Part shown: piece after piece, positions 1-5,430 of the stretch | Layout of the letters: each line of letters opens with the position of its first letter | Position numbering within the stretch: position 1 is the stretch's first letter | Source: a bacterium | GTDB lineage: Bacteria > Patescibacteriota > Minisyncoccia > UBA6257 > GWB1-50-10 | Length of the DNA stretch: 9,411 nucleotides | Direction of reading: 5' to 3' | NCBI GenBank assembly: GCA_027310235.1 | Contig: DAIDBF010000021.1 | Location: 1-9,411, forward strand | Notes under the pieces: generated by a model | Databases searched by the model: none | What the model saw: the letters and a program-made list of their open reading frames with translations, nothing else | What the model was told of the DNA's origin: nothing | Translations under genes and position numbers: made by a program

Positions 1-99
1 ACCTAAAGGGACTCGAACAGGGTGCGATGTGTGGTTTCTTTCGTCCTCGTTCGGGAGGATATACTCTCGCTCCGCAATGCCTCTTCGAGAAAAAAGAAA
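1..99. other. Gene-poor left edge, no recognised coding sequence
   Basis: I see no recognisable gene here. Open frames crossing the left edge on either strand give low-complexity translations without family motifs, although an unseen gene could end in this stretch. Two small items are visible. One is a hairpin at 44-59, TCCTC-GTTCGG-GAGGA, with a 5 bp stem and 6-base loop. The other is a plus-strand TATACT at 60-65 that could be a -10 box with a start site near 72, just before the long inverted repeat. No good -35 accompanies it. Confidence 0.3.
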
Positions 100-107
100 C
101 CGGAAAA
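90..107 (-). terminator. Possible minus-strand intrinsic terminator at the foot of the rod
   Basis: Read on the minus strand, the closing arm TTTTCCGG (107 to 100) is followed at once by TTTCTTTTTT (99 to 90). A strong stem followed by a T-tract is the layout of a Rho-independent terminator and would end a transcript coming from the DoxX gene. The stem is unusual because its partner arm lies about 200 bases upstream, at 298-305, inside the end of that gene. Confidence 0.35.
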
Positions 108-305
108 AGTAGAACTTGCACCTTCTCCGAGTGAACATTGCCGGAGGGATGTGTTAAGAAACTCGTGAACGAGCCGCGTCGCCGAGTCAGGCCCCTCGCC
201 CATAAGGCGTGCAGGGTGGTGAGGAGCGTGCGAGTGAACCGGAGTTCTTCACATCCGGAGGCCTGTGAACGAGGAGAAAGTGCAGTTCTACACTTCGTTT
301 TCCGG
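100..305. repeat. Long imperfect inverted repeat (rod-like fold), candidate structured RNA or degenerate palindromic element
   Basis: The two halves of this stretch pair over almost their whole length. Visible helices, outside to inside: 100-107 with 298-305 (8 bp, CCGGAAAA/TTTTCCGG); 111-116 with 284-289 (6 bp); 118-128 with 273-283 (10 of 11 bp); 140-142 with 260-262; 147-153 with 250-256 (7 bp); 156-160 with 245-249 and 162-164 with 242-244; 175-178 with 227-230; and a terminal hairpin 197-200/206-209 with loop CATAA. That is about 50 base pairs. GTGAAC occurs four times (131, 165, 234, 265), at symmetric positions and mostly in the unpaired internal loops. The right end overlaps the last codons of the DoxX gene. 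The rod shape with internal bubbles resembles 6S RNA, but I recognise no 6S, RNase P, SRP or tmRNA signature. It could equally be a decayed transposon-like palindrome or an oversized terminator. Confidence 0.6.
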
Positions 306-668
306 AGTGGCTTTTACCTTTCTCGTAAGAAGAAAGAGGGCGAGTGCTGCGAGCATGAGGCCGAAGTCGCGGAAGGAAATATCATCCACTCCGTAGAACA
401 CCATAATCGAGAGCATATCGAGGAAGGTCAGTATGGAAACTGCGGGAAGGAAGATTCCCGCGAGAAGGAGAACTCCCAAAAGCAGTTCGCCGATTCCGTG
501 GATCGTGAGAAAAAGCGACGGATTCATGAGCTTGTAGAGCCATGGAGGAATAAACCCCGCCCATGTTACCGTGTCTCCTAAAATGTGTGCGCCCGCATAC
601 AAGAGCGTAAGTCCGAGCCCGATACGGAGCACAAATGCAGGGGTGAGCTTCGTGGTTCCTTTCATCAT
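288..668 (-). CDS. DoxX-family small integral membrane protein
   Basis: This encodes 126 residues and is mostly hydrophobic, with four predicted membrane segments at about 11-27, 52-72, 74-92 and 98-115. The opening RIGLGLTLLYAGAHIL matches the first helix of the DoxX/DoxD-like family, and the length fits that family. DoxX proteins are membrane proteins whose biochemical role is mostly unsettled; some are linked to redox or thiosulfate:quinone chemistry, which cannot be assumed here. Two ATG codons open the frame (668 and 665). The first is preferred because a perfect TATAAT lies six bases before it. The gene is transcribed away from scpA. Its last five sense codons and stop fall within the right arm of the long inverted repeat, so the C-terminal tail (ATPENEV) may be shaped by that structure. 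Family assignment is fairly secure; function is unknown. Confidence 0.8.
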   Translation of the reverse strand: MMKGTTKLTPAFVLRIGLGLTLLYAGAHILGDTVTWAGFIPPWLYKLMNPSLFLTIHGIGELLLGVLLLAGIFLPAVSILTFLDMLSIMVFYGVDDISFRDFGLMLAALALFLLTRKVKATPENEV

Positions 669-674
669 GGTTTC

Positions 675-702
675 ATTATATCATAGTGAGGTGACGTATA
701 AA
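675..702 (-). promoter_or_regulatory. Promoter of the DoxX gene
   Basis: On the minus strand there is a perfect -10 TATAAT (680 to 675) and a weak -35 TTTATA (702 to 697, four of six consensus bases), with a 16-base spacer. The -10 ends six bases before the ATG at 668, so transcription would begin at or next to the start codon and the mRNA would be leaderless or nearly so. The promoter lies over the start region of scpA, so the two divergent genes may compete for polymerase. Confidence 0.55.
679..684 (+). promoter_or_regulatory. Probable -10 box of scpA
   Basis: TATCAT lies six bases before the proposed GTG start at 691, the same spacing seen for the DoxX gene and the first glycosyltransferase. 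No convincing -35 is present. The box overlaps the divergent DoxX -10 (675-680). Confidence 0.35.
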
Positions 703-1413
703 CTCGAATTGACCGGGTTCCAGGGGCCTCTCGAGAAACTTCTTGAACTTATCGAAGAAAAAAAACTCGAAATCACGACCGTAAGCTTGGCCGAGGTCAC
801 GGGCGGTTTTTTCGAGTATCTCCATCGTCTCGAGGCCGCGGGCGCGAATCACTCTCTCGTTGCCGATTTTCTCGTGGTTGCCTCGAAGCTCCTTCTCATT
901 AAATCGAAGACACTCCTGCCTTCTCTCGAGCTCACCGAAGAGGAAGAAAGCGACATTAAAAACCTCGAGACGCGCCTCAAGCTGTATCAGGAACTCAAGA
1001 AGACAAGGGAATATATCAAGATGGGTTGGCATCCCGAACCGATGATTTTTTCGCGTGCGTTTCTCATGGAGCGCGCGCCTATTTTTTATCCGCCGAGGCG
1101 ATTTTCGAAGGAAGACCTCGCGGGTGCCGTACGGCGCGTCGTGGGCGAACTCGAACGTTTTATGCATCCCGTCGTACGGGTTAAAAATGAGATTATTCAC
1201 TTGAAACAAAAAATCGAAGAGATTTTCGCGCAGCTTACGGAACGCCCGGTGAGTTTCAAGAGTTTCGGGAGCGGATCGAACGGGCGAAGCGAACTTGTGG
1301 TGCTGTTTCTCGCAATCCTGCATCTTGTGAAAGAACAGCTTGTGATGGTGGAGCAGGGGAGTCATTTCTCCGATATCTTCATTGCCAGAAAAAAAAGAGA
1401 AGAGGTACAATAG
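691..1413 (+). CDS. scpA: Segregation and condensation protein A (ScpA)
   Basis: ScpA is the kleisin subunit of the bacterial SMC-ScpAB condensin. It bridges SMC heads and binds ScpB during chromosome compaction and segregation in the cytoplasm. Starting from GTG 691 gives 240 residues, normal for the family. The N-terminal SMC-neck-binding helices are clear (FQGPLEKLLELIEEKKLEI at about 10-28; ADFLVVASKLLLIKSKTLLP at 58-77). A charged middle follows. The C-terminal winged-helix segment is at about 199-231 (RSELVVLFLAILHLVKEQL), ending HFSDIFIARKK. An in-frame ATG at 667 would add eight residues (MVSLYHSE) unlike the family's usual start, so GTG 691 is preferred; it also sits six bases after a -10-like box. 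scpB begins 10 bases after the stop, so the pair is very probably co-transcribed. No smc gene is in the window. Confidence 0.92.
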   Translation: MTYKLELTGFQGPLEKLLELIEEKKLEITTVSLAEVTGGFFEYLHRLEAAGANHSLVADFLVVASKLLLIKSKTLLPSLELTEEEESDIKNLETRLKLYQELKKTREYIKMGWHPEPMIFSRAFLMERAPIFYPPRRFSKEDLAGAVRRVVGELERFMHPVVRVKNEIIHLKQKIEEIFAQLTERPVSFKSFGSGSNGRSELVVLFLAILHLVKEQLVMVEQGSHFSDIFIARKKREEVQ

Positions 1414-1415
1414 GA
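1412..1415 (+). promoter_or_regulatory. Shine-Dalgarno-like site deciding the scpB start
   Basis: AGGA overlaps the scpA stop codon and stands eight bases before ATG 1424. It supports that start over the in-frame ATG at 1382, which would overlap scpA by 32 bases and add a lysine-rich extension not typical of ScpB. Confidence 0.4.
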
Positions 1416-1423
1416 ACATTCTT

Positions 1424-2041
1424 ATGGAACCATTGCATTACGAGGCAAAGTACGCGGCGCTTGAGGCGCTTCTTTTCTATTACGGCGAACCGATGGAGTT
1501 GAAACGCATCGCGAAGTTTCTGGAAATTGATGAAAAGTCGTCGGAAGAGCTTCTTATCGAGTTCGGTGAGGTGCTCGGAAGAGATGAACATCGCGGATTG
1601 CTGTTGCTTCGGAATGGGAACGTATTTCAGATCGGCACCAAGCCTGAGTTTCACGGTTTCGGCGAGGCCCTGGCGCAGGAAGAGTTTAAGGAAGAACTGA
1701 CGCCTGCGGCCGTGGAGACGCTTTCTATTGTCGCATACCTGGGGCCGGTCACGCGGGCCACGATTGATTTCATCCGCGGGGTGAATTCGAGTTTCATTCT
1801 GAGGAGCTTACTCATGCGCGGACTCGTGACGCGCGCACCGCACGAGCGGAAGAAAAACGTCTTCGAATACTCCGCGAGCTTCGATTTTCTGCGCCACATG
1901 GGGATCGAATCGCCGGGCGCATTGCCGGAATATGATCGCTATCGCCGCATCCTCGAAGAGTTCGGCGTTACGGCTGCGGCGCAGGAAGAATCGGAAGTAC
2001 CGCAGGAAACGGCTCCCGCCGAGTTGTCTCCATCCGAATAA
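1424..2041 (+). CDS. scpB: Segregation and condensation protein B (ScpB)
   Basis: ScpB is the winged-helix partner that dimerises and clamps ScpA in the SMC condensin complex. The 205-residue product has the expected two winged-helix domains. The first is at about 7-75 and opens KYAALEALLFYYGEPMELK, the usual 'EALLF..GEP' start. The second is at about 90-160 and carries the hallmark LTPAAVETLSIVAYLGPVTR at 92-111, then IRGVNSSFILRSLLMRGLV. The last 25 or so residues are Ala/Glu/Pro-rich and probably disordered, which is common in this family. It lies 10 bases after scpA and shares its transcript. Directly after its TAA stop comes a palindromic element with AT-rich interior, which may mark the end of the scp operon. 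Confidence 0.92.
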   Translation: MEPLHYEAKYAALEALLFYYGEPMELKRIAKFLEIDEKSSEELLIEFGEVLGRDEHRGLLLLRNGNVFQIGTKPEFHGFGEALAQEEFKEELTPAAVETLSIVAYLGPVTRATIDFIRGVNSSFILRSLLMRGLVTRAPHERKKNVFEYSASFDFLRHMGIESPGALPEYDRYRRILEEFGVTAAAQEESEVPQETAPAELSPSE

Positions 2042-2177
2042 ACCCCGTCACTTAAGAAGGATAAAAATTTTACAAAAAATAACTTCGCCCAATAGTATAA
2101 GATCTAAAATGAGAAAATCTATAACATCGTGGATTAAAATCATAATGCTCCGCAATCCTTCTTAAGTGCGGGGTAAA
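2042..2177. repeat. Palindromic intergenic element 1 (AT-rich core, CCCCG ends)
   Basis: The left arm 2042-2062 and right arm 2155-2174 are reverse complements over 20 bp, with a single extra base (T2048) in the left arm. They enclose 92 bases of about 27% GC, far lower than the flanking genes. The outer ends are ACCCCGT on the left and CGGGGTAAA on the right, the same ends seen in the element before lepA. TAAA stands immediately outside both ends (2039-2042 and 2174-2177), possibly a short target duplication. The element fills nearly the whole gap between scpB and the carboxypeptidase gene. It resembles a MITE or REP-type non-autonomous element; no transposase is present, so mobility is inferred. 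The core also has an 18-codon frame (2109-2165) and promoter-like hexamers. Confidence 0.65.
2069..2098 (+). promoter_or_regulatory. Possible promoter inside element 1, reading toward the carboxypeptidase gene
   Basis: TTTACA (2069-2074, five of six -35 bases) and TAGTAT (2093-2098) are separated by 18 bases; TATAAG at 2096-2101 is an alternative -10. Transcription from here would give a leader of about 75-80 bases containing the right arm of the palindrome. AT-rich sequence yields such matches easily, so this is tentative. Confidence 0.25.
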
Positions 2178-2182
2178 CGCCC

Positions 2183-3094
2183 ATGCGCTGGCAAGTCATC
2201 CTCCTTATCGTCATCATCCTCGTTTCGGTCGGGCTCTCAAAGCTCCCGTTTTTGAACTTCTGGAAGACGAATAACGAAACGAACGTCACCTCGGTCGCTT
2301 CCTCGACTTCGGAAACTTCCGTCCCGTCCAAAGAAGAAAAAACGCCGGTGCGAAACTGGAGTATTCCCGACCCAGCAACGAGTGCGCGCGCTATCGTCGT
2401 GCAATCCCTGGACGACGATTTTCCGTTTTACCGTTATAACTCCGATGCGACGTGGCCCATGGCCTCGCTCACAAAACTCATGACTGCCGTCGTCGTGACG
2501 GAACGGGGAGGATTGAGCCAGAAGGTAACCGTTTCCGATACTGCAGTGCAGACGGAAGGGACAGCGGGGGATCTGCGTGGAGGAGAAATGTATACAGTTG
2601 AAGATCTTTTGAAGATCATGCTTATGGCTTCTTCGAACGATGCCGCGGCGGCACTTGAGGAATATATAGGGAAAGACGTTTTCTTGGGTCTGGTGAACAA
2701 GAAAGAAAAAGAGATAGGGATGACGAGAACCTTCATTTACGACTCTTCGGGACTCGATGACACGAATACGACGACCGCGCGGGACATGCTGATGCTTTTA
2801 AAATATATTCTCGCCAAAGATCCGGATATTTTGAGGTGGACGCGGCTTACTTCGCTTCTCGTGCAGCCCGCGAACTCCGAGAGGAGCCATGCAGTTCCGA
2901 ACGTCGATCTTCTTGCGACCCGCGTCGATTTTTTGGGCGGGAAGACGGGCACGTCGCCCTTGGCAAAAGAGAATCTTGCCGCGATATTTTCTTTCAGAAA
3001 CAGGAGAATCGCGATCATTATTCTTGGGAGTCCCGATCGCGTCAAAGAAACGAGCAACATACTCGAGTGGATCGAAAAGGCATACACATTTTGA
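2183..3094 (+). CDS. D-alanyl-D-alanine carboxypeptidase, peptidase S11 family (DacA/PBP5-like)
   Basis: This is a low-molecular-weight penicillin-binding protein that removes the terminal D-Ala from peptidoglycan pentapeptides outside the membrane and so limits cross-linking. All three active-site motifs are in order in the 303-residue product: SLTK at 95-98 (nucleophile Ser95, Lys98), SSN at 150-152, and KTG at 254-256. An N-terminal hydrophobic segment (about 4-24) has no obvious cleavage site and probably anchors the protein. A Ser/Thr-rich linker (about 30-55) leads to the catalytic domain. The PBP5 C-terminal beta domain is absent, leaving a single-domain enzyme. No Shine-Dalgarno sequence precedes the ATG; the end of palindromic element 1 lies five bases before it. 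The exact paralogue cannot be named, but catalytic competence looks intact. Confidence 0.92.
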   Translation: MRWQVILLIVIILVSVGLSKLPFLNFWKTNNETNVTSVASSTSETSVPSKEEKTPVRNWSIPDPATSARAIVVQSLDDDFPFYRYNSDATWPMASLTKLMTAVVVTERGGLSQKVTVSDTAVQTEGTAGDLRGGEMYTVEDLLKIMLMASSNDAAAALEEYIGKDVFLGLVNKKEKEIGMTRTFIYDSSGLDDTNTTTARDMLMLLKYILAKDPDILRWTRLTSLLVQPANSERSHAVPNVDLLATRVDFLGGKTGTSPLAKENLAAIFSFRNRRIAIIILGSPDRVKETSNILEWIEKAYTF

Positions 3095-3110
3095 TTCGCT
3101 GTTGATTCGC
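3091..3110 (+). repeat. Short tandem direct repeat across the carboxypeptidase stop codon
   Basis: TTGATTCGC occurs at 3091-3099 and again at 3102-3110, an 11-base period. The first copy contains the TGA stop. One helical turn of spacing could suit an operator, but a small replication-slippage duplication is the simpler reading. Confidence 0.35.
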
Positions 3111-3151
3111 AGTGTGAAGCAACCGTACTTCTGCTACGGGTGGTTTCGGTG

Positions 3152-3157
3152 TAAAAT
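3152..3157 (+). promoter_or_regulatory. Probable -10 box of the first glycosyltransferase gene
   Basis: TAAAAT ends six bases before ATG 3164, repeating the -10-to-start spacing of the DoxX gene and implying a leaderless transcript. No Shine-Dalgarno sequence is present, and the -35 region (about 3129-3134) is poor. It would start the glycosyltransferase/DUF4012 operon. Confidence 0.35.
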
Positions 3158-3163
3158 GGCGAC

Positions 3164-4261
3164 ATGCGCGTTGCGATTGCACATGATTATTTGAATCAGT
3201 TTGGAGGAGCGGAGCGGGTGCTTCAGACGCTCCTCGAAATTTTCCCCGATGCAGATTGCTACACGCTTCTATATGACAAGGAAAAAACTCGGGGGATTTT
3301 CGAGGGCCACAAGCCGCATACGAGCATCCTCGATGTGCCGGGAATAAGAAAGCACCACCGGCTTTTTATCCCCTTGATGCCGATCGCCGCGTCGCTTCTC
3401 AAGTCGAAAAAAGAATATGATCTTCTTATCTCATCGACGGCGGGGTATGCGAAAGGATTCGGCATTCGCGCTTCCTATCATGTGAGCTACTGTCATAGTC
3501 CGCTCCGCTATGCATGGGAGATCGACTACTTGAAAAATCTCAGATTTTCACCGAAAGCGCTCTCGAACCTCGTCGCGTATCCGATCGCACGATGGCTCAG
3601 GAAATGGGACAGGCGCGCGGCGCATAAGGTGAACCTTTTCATGGCGAACTCGGGTTTCATCGCCGAGAAGATCACTTCGTACTACGGACGCGATGCGATT
3701 GTGGTGTACCCCCCCGTCGATACCGAACTTTTTCATCCGGAACTTCAGTCGGGGAAGAAAGATTACTATCTCATGGTCGGGCGGCTTCTTTATTACAAAG
3801 GGTTTGACCTCGGTATCGCCGCTTTTAATCAGCTCCAGAAGCCACTGAAGATTGTAGGGCGCGGGCCTGAATTGCCGAAGCTCAAAAAGCTGGTGAAGTC
3901 GCCACTCATCGAGTTTATCGAGTCGGCGGGGGACGACGAGCTTCGCATGCTTTACTCAAACGCAAAAGCGCTCATATTCCCGCAGATCGAGGATTTCGGG
4001 CTCGTCGCCGCGGAGGCGCAGGCATGCGGAACGCCCGTCATCGCATTTGCGAAAGGCGGCGCTCGTGAAATCGTCATCGACAAGAAAACCGGCGTGCTGT
4101 TTCACGAACAAACACCCGAGAAAATTATTGAAGCGGTGCAGGGCTTCGAGTATCTCGCCTTCGACAGGCGCGCGATCGCGCGATCCGCGCTTCGATTCTC
4201 GAAGGAGATGTTCCGAACCAATATATTGAACACACTCGCCAAGTACGGCTTTACTTTCTAG
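3164..4261 (+). CDS. Glycosyltransferase family 4 (GT-B fold), WbaZ-like
   Basis: The 365-residue product is a retaining GT-B glycosyltransferase that would move a sugar from an activated donor to an envelope glycan on the cytoplasmic face of the membrane. The N-terminal acceptor domain opens MRVAIAHDYLNQFGGAERV, with the glycine-rich turn typical of GT4 enzymes, and contains the HSPLRYAWE segment (111-119) common in WbaZ-like mannosyltransferases. The C-terminal donor domain has GRLLYYKG (206-213) and the EX7E motif Glu276-Glu284 in EDFGLVAAE, followed by AQACGTPVIAF. No membrane segment is visible. A second glycosyltransferase gene follows after 13 bases, suggesting the two act in sequence on one glycan. 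Donor and acceptor cannot be read from sequence; mannose is a guess from family resemblance. Confidence 0.88.
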   Translation: MRVAIAHDYLNQFGGAERVLQTLLEIFPDADCYTLLYDKEKTRGIFEGHKPHTSILDVPGIRKHHRLFIPLMPIAASLLKSKKEYDLLISSTAGYAKGFGIRASYHVSYCHSPLRYAWEIDYLKNLRFSPKALSNLVAYPIARWLRKWDRRAAHKVNLFMANSGFIAEKITSYYGRDAIVVYPPVDTELFHPELQSGKKDYYLMVGRLLYYKGFDLGIAAFNQLQKPLKIVGRGPELPKLKKLVKSPLIEFIESAGDDELRMLYSNAKALIFPQIEDFGLVAAEAQACGTPVIAFAKGGAREIVIDKKTGVLFHEQTPEKIIEAVQGFEYLAFDRRAIARSALRFSKEMFRTNILNTLAKYGFTF

Positions 4262-4274
4262 CATCGAACTGTCA

Positions 4275-5423
4275 ATGAATATTTTCATCGATACGAGACC
4301 CTACAAGCCGAACACGTTTTCCGGAATATCGGAGTATACGCGACTCCTTGTCGAACGGTTTACCGCCGATTATCCGGAACATCGCTACACCTTCTTTGCA
4401 AACGGATTCAAGAAACAGGCGGACATCCCTTTTTTTAGGAGCGCCGGGAACAGAACCGCGATCAACTTCAGGATTCCAAACAGGATATTCGATCCTCTGA
4501 ATCTTTTTCTCCGTATGCCGAAGATTGACGCGCTCTTCCCGTCCGACGTGTTCTGGAGTCCGAACATCAATATCCTCTCATTCCGGAATCCCGAGAAGCG
4601 GGTGCTCACGGTTCATGACGTGTCGTTCCTTCATCCGGAATTCTTTTCCGTAAAACAGCGATTATGGCACTGGCGGCAGGGATATCGGTATCAGATCGAG
4701 ACCGCGGGGCGCCTCATCGCCCCCTCCGATTTTACGAAAGAGACGCTCATGGATGCGTTTAAGGTTCCCGAAGAAAAGATTACGAGGATCTATCCGGGGA
4801 TTGATCCGGTGTACAAAGACCATATTGAGACCGAAGAAATGCTTCGCGCGTTCAAGAAAGAACATGCGCTTCCCGATCGCTTCCTGCTTTATTCCGGCAC
4901 GATCGAGCCGAGGAAAAACATCATCGCGGTCGTGCGTGCATTTAACGCATTAAGGCAGGCCCCGCGCAACAAAGATCTCTTCCTTATCCTCGCGGGATCG
5001 CGCGGATGGTCCTATGATACAATTTTCAAAGAGGTGGAATGTTCGCCGTATCGGCGGAACATTATCGTGTGGGGGAAGGCAAAGCACGAAGTGATGCGGT
5101 GTCTCTATCACCTCGCGACGGTGTTCGTTTATCCTTCTTTTTTTGAAGGAGTCGGGTTCCCCCCTCTCGAGGCGCAGGCATGCGGAACACCCGTCGTCGC
5201 CTCGAACCGCACCTCGCTTCCCGAGATACTCGGCACAAGCGCGCTTCTCGCGGATCCGTGGAAGGTACACGAGCTCATTGAGGCGATTGAAGCGTTTGTG
5301 GATAACCCCGCGCTCCGCGAGACGTTCAGGAAACGCGGCAAGAATAATAGTACGCGCTTTGATTGGCGGACAAGCGCCGCAGAGCACATGAACCTTTTCA
5401 CCTTCGTGGCACAACGCGATTAA
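4275..5423 (+). CDS. Glycosyltransferase family 4 (GT-B fold), MtfB-like
   Basis: This is a second GT4 enzyme of 382 residues, clearly distinct from its neighbour. The N-terminal domain opens MNIFIDTRPYKPNTFSGISEY, with SGISEYTRLL at the acceptor-side glycine turn, and includes VLTVHDVSFLHPEFF (110-124). The C-terminal donor domain has GTIEPRKN (208-215) and the EX7E pair Glu291-Glu299 in EGVGFPPLE, followed by AQACGTPVVAS. This arrangement matches the MtfB-like branch, whose characterised members transfer mannose in O-antigen synthesis; the substrate here is unknown. The start lies 13 bases after the previous stop without a Shine-Dalgarno sequence, and DUF4012 starts seven bases after this gene, so the three form a tight operon. 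A 20-base stretch at 5169-5188 is identical to 4013-4032 in the first glycosyltransferase. Confidence 0.88.
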   Translation: MNIFIDTRPYKPNTFSGISEYTRLLVERFTADYPEHRYTFFANGFKKQADIPFFRSAGNRTAINFRIPNRIFDPLNLFLRMPKIDALFPSDVFWSPNINILSFRNPEKRVLTVHDVSFLHPEFFSVKQRLWHWRQGYRYQIETAGRLIAPSDFTKETLMDAFKVPEEKITRIYPGIDPVYKDHIETEEMLRAFKKEHALPDRFLLYSGTIEPRKNIIAVVRAFNALRQAPRNKDLFLILAGSRGWSYDTIFKEVECSPYRRNIIVWGKAKHEVMRCLYHLATVFVYPSFFEGVGFPPLEAQACGTPVVASNRTSLPEILGTSALLADPWKVHELIEAIEAFVDNPALRETFRKRGKNNSTRFDWRTSAAEHMNLFTFVAQRD

Positions 5424-5430
5424 ACGGCAT

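Noticed and set aside
5..24. A tRNA T-loop-like string on the minus strand (GTTCGAGTCCC)
   Set aside because: The five bases before the loop (CCCTG) do not pair with the five after it (CCCTT), and no anticodon or D arm can be placed upstream.
128..273. A small CRISPR-like array formed by the GTGAAC repeats
   Set aside because: The repeated units are only 6-9 bases, spacing is irregular, and the intervening sequences pair with each other.
100..305. RNase P RNA, SRP RNA, tmRNA or 6S RNA as a firm identity for the rod
   Set aside because: GAGGAGAAAGTGCAG at 271-285 loosely resembles the RNase P GAGGAAAGUC block, but the other conserved blocks are missing. SRP and tmRNA signatures are absent, and 6S is suggested by shape only.
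138..581. A plus-strand frame of 147 codons opposite the DoxX gene
   Set aside because: The translation is highly charged and without motifs, while the minus strand encodes a convincing membrane protein.
676..1419. A 247-codon minus-strand frame opposite scpA
   Set aside because: scpA matches its family end to end, and the antisense product shows no motif. The same applies to the minus-strand frame at 4950-5501 opposite the second glycosyltransferase.
3123..3139. Hairpin CCGTA-loop-TACGG as a terminator after the carboxypeptidase gene
   Set aside because: The stem has only five pairs and no T-tract follows.
3092..3163. Read-through of the carboxypeptidase TGA as glycine (code 25)
   Set aside because: No conserved position in any gene needs TGA as a sense codon, the protein already ends like its family (WIEKAYTF), and glycine is encoded by GGN throughout.
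4169..4182. A 14-base perfect palindrome, CGCGCGATCGCGCG
   Set aside because: It lies within the first glycosyltransferase coding sequence and is explained by arginine/alanine codons.
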